Source: Lonicera japonica (Eukaryota > Streptophyta > Magnoliopsida > Dipsacales > Caprifoliaceae). Taken from it: a stretch of 64,000 nucleotides of DNA. Numbering within the stretch: the stretch's first letter is position 1; each line of letters starts with the position of its first letter. Position numbers and translations under genes: made by a program. Location of the stretch: the NCBI GenBank assembly GCA_021464415.1, contig CM038471.1:14622073-14686072 (forward strand), given 5' to 3'. The notes beneath the pieces were generated by a model, which ran no database searches, was not told the origin of the DNA, and saw only the letters and a program-made list of their open reading frames with translations. This document shows positions 57,596 through 64,000 of this stretch, one piece after another.

Positions 57596-57720
57596 TGTGA
57601 CACCCCGAATCCCGTTAAGAGGTTTGGACCTCCAGAACCTGGTTAATCACAGTGCCGTACGCGACGGTGGGTTTGAAATACATAACGTAAAAGTGATATA
57701 ATAAAAAATTACATATAATG

Positions 57721-58500
57721 TGATATGATCCGGTCTAGCTCCAGTTTCTATTCAACCATGGTGGTTCATGGCATTCTAAATGATGATGATCCACACATGC
57801 TGAATTACAAGGACAGGGCATGGAAATTCAAAAGGAATTTCATAGAATTTCACATGTTCGATTCAAGAAGCTTAAACGATGATCATGCATTCCATGGGAT
57901 TCCTAAAGATTGGGCGTGGAAGTTCAAGAGGGTAGAACGGCAAGGTGGCCCATTGGAATAATCTAGAAGATATTAATTTAAGTTGTTTTTAAATTAATAT
58001 GGCTTCTTGAGTCTCATTATTCAATTAGGAATTAGGTTATTATTTTCCTTTTTGAATAGTTTCCATATTATTTTTATTATTAATTTCCTTATTGCATTAG
58101 GAATATTCTAGGTGTTATTATTTTCCTTTTCTAAGTAGGAATTAGTTTCCTTTTTGAATTAGGATTCTAAGGCTTTGTTTACTCCTATTTAAAGGAGGCA
58201 CATTATTGTTTTAAAATAAGTTATGATGATTAATTAAATTGAGAGCTTTCTCTTTGTGTTCTTTAAGAGCATGTTGAACATGTTGAATTGAGTAAATTCA
58301 ATTGTTCTTGACTTATCAATCTAGCAATCACACTAGATTGTGGCGTCATTCGACTATACCGAGGTTCGCGCTTCTTTAAGCGTTGGGTTGAGGTTCCATC
58401 TTCCATCTTTTCGACGTATTCCAAGGTTCTTGCTACGTTTGTAGTTCAAGGGTTGAGGATCCATTAGCCTGGCTAGGAAAGACGATCCGGGTTCGCGTCA
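57721..58500 (+). repeat. Element J 5' LTR (780 bp)
   Basis: It begins TGATATGATCCGG and ends GGGTTCGCGTCA. The core-promoter-like CCTATTTAAAGGAGG lies near 58193-58207. The R-U5 hairpin CAATCTAG/CTAGATTG is at 58317-58340. A 79-codon frame at its start is the same one that forms the C-terminus of the ORF in the 3' LTR. Confidence 0.95.
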
Positions 58501-58501
58501 T

Positions 58502-58513
58502 TGGTATCAGAGG
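58502..58513 (+). other. Element J primer-binding site
   Basis: TGGTATCAGAGG, one base after the LTR, matches the initiator-Met site TGGTATCAGAGC at 11 of 12 positions. Confidence 0.85.
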
Positions 58514-58601
58514 AGACTTTTCTATCCAGGTTCTCTATCTTAGTTTCTTGTTCTTTCAATTTCGTAGTAGATTCTTGAAACCCTAGGCCTTCATTCTTGT
58601 T

Positions 58602-58812
58602 AATCTTATTCAAAAAAAAAAATTGTGTTAGGGTTTATAGATTCTGAAAAAAAAAAAAAAAAAAAAATATTCGGGTGAACAGTGCCGTGAACAGTGCGCA
58701 TGAACAGTAATCGTGAACAGTGATGAACAGTAATCTCGATGAACAGTGATGAACAGTAACCGCGATGAACAGTGCGCGATGAACAGTGATTTGGCGTGAA
58801 CAGTGTTTTCTG

Positions 58813-58850
<38 letters not shown>

Positions 58851-58860
58851 AGAATTCTGA
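58602..58860 (+). repeat. Element J leader: TGAACAGT repeats between A-runs
   Basis: About ten TGAACAGT words occur at irregular 9-18 base spacing (about 58675-58805). They are bracketed by A-runs, the larger at about 58813-58849. Element I has only traces of this (GTGCTGTGAATAGTG on its strand near 29665). Confidence 0.85.
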
Positions 58861-59544
58861 ATTGCTCGTAAACCCTAGAAAAAAAAATTGATTATTGTGT
58901 ATAGGGTTTCGTTGTTTTGAATTGGATTACAACAAAGTTGGAATGTTGAAGCGAAAACCCTAGGTTGTTTATTCTTCGTCGAATAGCGATTCAATTGCTG
59001 CGAATTTGGGCGCTATTATTGAAATTGAGGATTTAAGTTGAACCCTAGAAAATTCCGAATAATATTCAATCGTTTGAGTTTGTTGATCCTTGTTGCATCT
59101 TCATTCTAATTGGGATTCTTATTTTGTGTTCCATATAAATCTATTTTGCTTGGAAAATCTAGAAAGCCATAGGATATTTGATTTGCATTAATTAAGGATT
59201 TGATTGTTGCCTATTGTTTGGAAATCTGCTTGCATTATTCTAGCAATTCTAGAAATTCGTTTGGCTCATTAATATTGCTAGAATTTGGTTTCTTGAGTCC
59301 TTATAATCATTGTGAAGGCGTTCAATCTAGGTGTGCGATTGGTTGTTGGGGACTTGCGATATATTCATATTGTTCAACTTGTTTTAAAAGTTCCAAGGAG
59401 AAAAATTGTGAGGTTTTTTATTACTTGAGTGACAAACACGAGAGAAAAAAAAAATGTGTGATACTTGAGTGATACACGTAAGGGAGTGCGTGAGGAAATT
59501 TTTATTTCTTTATTTGTACTAATCCTTATTTTGGCAGCGCAAGA

Positions 59545-61653
59545 ATGTCTTATTTTAATTTTGAGCAAAGTTGGCGTGATGAGGAGTTTAAAAGGGATAG
59601 TGCGCGAGTAAAAAATCTAGAAATTAGACGGCGCATGCGGTTAAGTGAAACTCCTAATGGGGAAAGGAGAAAACAAAATTTGGGTAGCAGCACGAAAAAG
59701 ACTTACTTGTTTGATGATGAGGATTGTTCTAAGTTTAACGAATTGTTTACCAAAACTTATGAGCAATTTAAGAGGAGGGAAAGTTTTGTGCCAACCCAAA
59801 TTGAAGAGCATGCCGTAGAAGGTGAATTGCTAGCTAAATGTGGTGACCCAAGCGTGCGAGCAAATATATTTCGAACTAGATGCCTCGTGCAAGAGAAGGT
59901 GTGTAGTTTGATAATTTATGGGGGAGTTTACTCAAACTTTGCTAGTACAACAATGATTGAGAAGTTGAATCTGCCTACGTTCAAGCACCCGAGTCCTTAT
60001 AAGTTGCAATGGCTGAATGATAATGGAGTGATAAGGGTGAATGAGCAAGTGCTTATTTCTCTTGGCATTGGGAAGTACAAGGATGAAGTTTTATGCGATG
60101 TGGTTCCAATGCAAGCCGGCCACATGATTTTGGGTCGACAATGGCAGCTTGATAGGCAAGTCACTTATAATGGCGTTTCCAATAAGTACTCTTTCAAGAT
60201 GAATGAGAGAACCATTGCTCTTATTCCATTGCCACCAAAGCAAGCTTATGAAGATCAAATGAAGTTACAAAAGGAGAGTGATCAAAAAAGAGAGAGTGAG
60301 CGAAAACAAGAGAAGAGTGGTGAAGGAGTGGAAAGGAAAGAGTGCGAAGATGAAAAGAAAGAAGGAGAGAGAAAAATAAAAGAGAGTAATGAAAAGAGAG
60401 AGGCTGAGGTAATAGAGAGAGAAAAAGAAAATTCAGTGATCTTTAGTGAGGATGAGTTTGAAAAAGACTTGAGTGAAGTGAGGGAGATTGAGGCAAAAAA
60501 GAGTGAATCGGAGGAAGTGTTTTCAAATACTAACAATCTTAATCATGTTTTGCCTATATCTATTGTGTCTTATTTGCAGGGAATTGGAGATCAACACCAA
60601 GGAAAAGTTGAGTTGGCACATGGCCAACAAGCTTTAAAGCAAAGAGTTGGTGAGTTTTCTAAGTTGGAATTGGTAAGTTGTTCTCCGAAGAAATTATTTG
60701 GATTTAAAACAAAGTATGGCTTGTTTGAATGGGTAACTAATTCTTTGATTTTGAATAATGCTTTTATGAGTTTAAAGAATCAAATTTTTGAGCCATTCTT
60801 GGGAAAAATTGTTTTGAAAGGCTTTGATCATTGGAATATCACATTGTCATGTAGCAATAGTAGTTTAAATTGTTACTTATCGATTAGTTGGAATGATCAA
60901 TTGCTTATGATGAGTTTTGATGCGCTAACCGCTAACCTCAAGAAGTGCACTCTTGGCACGAATGAGACTATGTTTCTTTGCTTTGATGAGAGTGTTGTAG
61001 GTAAGCTGGCTTTAGCGGGGGAGTTCCGTAGCATGGCAGCCGTGGAGCTTGATGAGTTCAAAAAGAATTCAGAGATTGAATGCAGAGGGAAGCAAGGAAT
61101 TTCCAAGGCAGCCATGGAAGCGAGGAGGATCTTTGCAAAGGGAAGAGAAGAGATTCTAGCTAAAGAACCGGAGTTGGAAGTTGATGAAGTGGAGCATATT
61201 GACTTCATTGGTGTGGACAAGTATGATTTCCATCCGAATTATCAGCCGGGAAGTTTCTTCAATGAACTAAAGTTAATCGAGTTGAAGCATAGCCTCAAGT
61301 TCGATGAATTCCGTTTGTCAAAGAAGGCCAAGCAACAAATTGGAAGATGCGGGTTGAATCAAGCAATGCATAGCCAAGATTCGAGGACGAATCTTCTTAA
61401 AGAAGAGGGGTATGATATGATCCGGTCTAGCTCCAGTTTCTATTCAACCATGGTGGTTCATGGCATTCTAAATGATGATGATCCACACATGCTGAATTAC
61501 AAGGATAGGGCATGGAAATTCAAAAGGAATTTCATAGAATTTCACATGTTCGATTCAAGAAGCTTAAACGATGATCATGCATTCCATGGGATTCCTAAAG
61601 ATTGGGCGTGGAAGTTCAAGAGGGTAGAACGGCAAGGTGGCCCATTGGAATAA
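59545..61653 (+). CDS. Element J ORF: 702 aa, protease-like domain without catalytic Asp
   Basis: The single frame starts MSYFNFEQSW, homologous to the element I ORF start. Domains in order: an N-terminal basic block (residues 1-90); a retropepsin-like domain (about 108-215) with RTRCLVQEKVCSLIIYGG, KLQWLNDNG, SLGIGKYKDEVLCDVVPMQ and GHMILGRQW; a Glu/Lys-rich linker (about 235-325); an unrecognised segment (about 330-540); a gypsy-type tail with VEHIDFIGVDKYDFHPN and QDSRTNLLKEE; and about 79 residues encoded inside the 3' LTR. In the family the protease active site reads I-I-D-G-G; here residue 125 is Tyr, so proteolysis is not expected. Reverse transcriptase, RNase H and integrase are absent. 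The frame stays open for 702 codons despite this, which may mean selection or simply youth. Structural, gag-like or regulatory function is only a guess. Confidence 0.85.
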   Translation: MSYFNFEQSWRDEEFKRDSARVKNLEIRRRMRLSETPNGERRKQNLGSSTKKTYLFDDEDCSKFNELFTKTYEQFKRRESFVPTQIEEHAVEGELLAKCGDPSVRANIFRTRCLVQEKVCSLIIYGGVYSNFASTTMIEKLNLPTFKHPSPYKLQWLNDNGVIRVNEQVLISLGIGKYKDEVLCDVVPMQAGHMILGRQWQLDRQVTYNGVSNKYSFKMNERTIALIPLPPKQAYEDQMKLQKESDQKRESERKQEKSGEGVERKECEDEKKEGERKIKESNEKREAEVIEREKENSVIFSEDEFEKDLSEVREIEAKKSESEEVFSNTNNLNHVLPISIVSYLQGIGDQHQGKVELAHGQQALKQRVGEFSKLELVSCSPKKLFGFKTKYGLFEWVTNSLILNNAFMSLKNQIFEPFLGKIVLKGFDHWNITLSCSNSSLNCYLSISWNDQLLMMSFDALTANLKKCTLGTNETMFLCFDESVVGKLALAGEFRSMAAVELDEFKKNSEIECRGKQGISKAAMEARRIFAKGREEILAKEPELEVDEVEHIDFIGVDKYDFHPNYQPGSFFNELKLIELKHSLKFDEFRLSKKAKQQIGRCGLNQAMHSQDSRTNLLKEEGYDMIRSSSSFYSTMVVHGILNDDDPHMLNYKDRAWKFKRNFIEFHMFDSRSLNDDHAFHGIPKDWAWKFKRVERQGGPLE
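61399..61412 (+). other. Element J polypurine tract
   Basis: AAAGAAGAGGGGTA directly before the 3' LTR primes plus-strand DNA in LTR elements. It is also coding (KEEGY). Confidence 0.85.
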
Positions 61654-62192
61654 TCTAGAAGATATTAATTTAAGTTGTTTTTAAATTAATATGGCTTCTT
61701 GAGTCTCATTATTCAATTAGGAATTAGGTTATTATTTTCCTTTTTGAATAGTTTCCATATTATTTTTATTATTAATTTCCTTATTGCATTAGGAATATTC
61801 TAGGTGTTATTATTTTCCTTTTCTAAGTAGGAATTAGTTTCCTTTTTGAATTAGGATTCTAAGGCTTTGTTTACTCCTATTTAAAGGAGGCACATTATTG
61901 TTTTAAAATAAGTTATGATGATTAATTAAATTGAGAGCTTTCTCTTTGTGTTCTTTAAGAGCATGTTGAACATGTTGAATTGAGTAAATTCAATTGTTCT
62001 TGACTTATCAATCTAGCAATCACACTAGATTGTGGCGTCATTCGACTATACCGAGGTTCGCGCTTCTTTAAGCGTTGGGTTGAGGTTCCATCTTCCATCT
62101 TTTCGACGTATTCCAAGGTTCTTGCTACGTTTGTAGTTCAAGGGTTGAGGATCCATTAGCCTGGCTAGGAAAGACGATCCGGGTTCGCGTCA
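61413..62192 (+). repeat. Element J 3' LTR (780 bp)
   Basis: Identical to 57721-58500 by eye except for one C-to-T change near 61507. The ORF continues into its first 241 bases. Confidence 0.95.
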
Positions 62193-64000
62193 TAATGCCA
62201 CATTTTTAGAAAATTTTGACATGTGGAGTTTGTATTTTCAATAAACCAACACCTGTAAAATAAGACATAAGTTTATCTAAAACTTTAACTCGACAACTGT
62301 AAAGTATTAATCAAATAGTAGTAAAACAGTTCAACATAAAATAATTCCTCCAACGAGGTCCCAATATAAATAATAAGGCCTTACATCTCATATGAATTGA
62401 AATTAATACAATTTAATGATACAAACAATACTAATGGTACTAATATATATATATATATATATAACTATTAAGTTACAAGTCGTCCACATACAACTACAAC
62501 TGTTTATGGTCATCAGAGGTCTAATCCGTACTTGTATCGCCCCAAGGAAGTACCTGCAAAATTGTTGGAAAATGGGAGTGAGCCAAACACGGGCTCAGTG
62601 GGAACTTTAGGGTTATATATACCTAATACGTTTTTAAAACAATGTGTGCAATGCATAATAATAATAATAATGGAAGTAGTTTTGTTATTATCATGCATAT
62701 ATATATATACATATTCCAATTTAAAAAAACCCTTTATATACATATAAGTTCACTTTATCAATGTAATGAAAACCATTTTATATGCAATGCATTCTAAGTG
62801 CAACCCTATCCCCGTAAATACGATAAAGTATGTATCATCAAGATACTATTAAAATACCAATAAAAGATCAATCATAAATATAATTAGTAAAATAGTATCA
62901 TCGATAATTGGAACCATAAAGTGAGTGTAGGCACTAATCTTTTATTCCTAATCTCTCGTCCATCTATCTCATATCCAGCTATCTCTTATCCAACATCTAG
63001 GATTTTTCTGACTGTGCACAGCGATTGTTATCTAAGCCCCCAAGGCTAGGGTATGTAGCCCCTAAGGCTGGGTCCTCTCTTGGACCACCTAGATATGCAG
63101 GGGTATTGCGCCTCGCTTGGTCCCCCTAGCTGGACCATAGAGTATACCGCTCCCAAAGCGGGATCCCTCTACACGGATCATAGAGTATGCCGCTAATATA
63201 GCGGAGTCCCTCTACGCGGACCAGGGTATTTAGCCACCAAGGCTAAGTCAACCCCATGGCCCATTAGTGCATGTCCGTATTCAGAATAGGATGGTTAACG
63301 AAAATAGTAAATATGTACTCAACATATACATATATTGCCTCTATATATATATAGATATCTCAAATCGTATCTTTATAATTTATACATTAACATCATTGTT
63401 GTACTTAAACCAAACACACTAAGTCCGTTAACTAGTGGCCCAGTAGTGATTTTTATCAGTTAATTTCACAAACAGGGAAATTTCTTTATGATACAACAAA
63501 TGAGTTCTAAGCCAAGTAATAAACATAATTTATGTTGCTTGAAATTTATGTAAGCTTCCCCTTATGTCCTCAAGGCATGGATCCTTCAAGATTGGTATAA
63601 AAGTATGTCCAGCGTAGTTATAGATTGGCTTATTATTCAACAAATTTCACAAAAAGCCAACCAATGGCTTACAACAATAATATCACATATACAATAGAAT
63701 ATTGCTCAATTCACACCTTAAATTTAATGATATATAAATACATGTGTATATCTACAACCTTTATCAACTATTATATCTATATATGTGGGTTTTGCATCCA
63801 TAATCGTCAATCTTAACATATAATTGAGGGTTCTTGTTTAATCACCAATCCATAATAATAATATTAAGTGCAAAACAACCAAAAATCAAAAGAGATCAAA
63901 CCCAAACCCCTTGATAATGCATAATTTCAAAATTATACTAAAACCCCCCAAATTTGGTTTGAAATCAAACATACAACACATAATAATTTGAAAATATGTT

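Larger units (their letters stand above)
57721..62192 (+). mobile_element. Element J: young non-autonomous LTR retrotransposon with a 702-codon ORF
   Basis: A complete 4472-bp element. A perfect duplication TAATG lies at 57716-57720 and 62193-62197. The two 780-bp LTRs differ at one site by eye (GGACAGGG against GGATAGGG). It has an initiator-Met-type primer site after the 5' LTR, a long leader rich in TGAACAGT words and A-runs, one ORF, and the polypurine tract before the 3' LTR. No reverse transcriptase, RNase H or integrase. It is related to element I. Confidence 0.95.
57596..64000 (-). mobile_element. LTR K (long-LTR family), interrupted by element J, leaving the window
   Basis: On the plus strand it starts TGTGACACCCCGAATCCCG at 57596 (the LTR's 3' end). 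It is split at 57720/62198 by J and runs past 64000. The order matches B in reverse: CCTCCAACGAGGTCCC (about 62349), a line matching the exon-like piece near 47330, the acceptor-like TACCTGCAA, GTGGGAAC (62598-62605) and the hairpin-rich zone 63020-63250. CAACA precedes it at 57591-57595; the matching copy would lie beyond the window. Confidence 0.85.

Noticed and set aside
1..64000. tRNA, rRNA, riboswitch, bacterial promoter or terminator
   Set aside because: Nothing resembling these was seen on either strand. The tRNA-like words are retrotransposon primer sites only.

Overview
The window is repeat-dominated nuclear DNA of a flowering plant. Three things point there: a spliced gene fragment matching plant sphingoid long-chain-base kinase (LCBK1 type), a Ty3/gypsy Tat-type polyprotein relic with two RNase H domains, and Stowaway- and Tourist-like MITEs. 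The species cannot be told from sequence alone. No bacterial-type operon, tRNA, rRNA or CRISPR array was seen. There is one 100-N assembly gap at 1357-1456.

Left part (1-17149): older accessory DNA. It holds a coiled-coil ORF next to the gap, two small tandem duplications, a Tourist-like MITE, a LINE endonuclease relic, a GACAC-rich inverted-repeat element, a Stowaway-like MITE, and the only host gene I recognise. That gene is the first two coding exons of an LCBK1-like kinase on the minus strand (9983-10351 and 10496-10915), with a possible untranslated first exon near 13390-13610. The later kinase exons are not found. A truncated Tat-like 5' end lies at 14690-15780.

Middle and right (17150-64000): a nest of LTR elements. 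The dominant component is one family of long (about 2.2-3.0 kb) LTRs that start TGTAA(C/T)-CCC and end GGGCGTCACA. I count nine copies (A-H and K in the entries). Four have perfect 5-bp target duplications with no internal region (solo LTRs), a fifth has a 4/5 duplication, and the rest are truncated or cut by the window edge. Nesting gives an order of events: D went into E; G and N went into F; element I went into H; element J went into K; and K went into a decayed Tat element.

Elements I (27439-30637, minus) and J (57721-62192, plus) are young, structurally complete, non-autonomous LTR retrotransposons with perfect target duplications and initiator-Met primer sites. Their LTR pairs show no difference (I) or one difference (J) by eye. 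Both keep a single long ORF but lack reverse transcriptase, RNase H and integrase. J's 702-residue product keeps a retropepsin-like fold in which the catalytic Asp is Tyr, plus a central segment I do not recognise.

The most unusual signals lie inside the long LTR family. (1) Paired perfect palindromes, different in nearly every copy, sit just upstream of the LTR TATA box. (2) In mid-LTR there are rows of micro-hairpins with copy-specific stems; in copy G the loop is constant (TTGTAG). (3) An invariant GTGGGAAC near the 5' side pairs with GTTCCCAC about 1.4-1.6 kb downstream, next to splice-like signals. In the I/J family an R-U5 hairpin keeps its position while its stem sequence changes.
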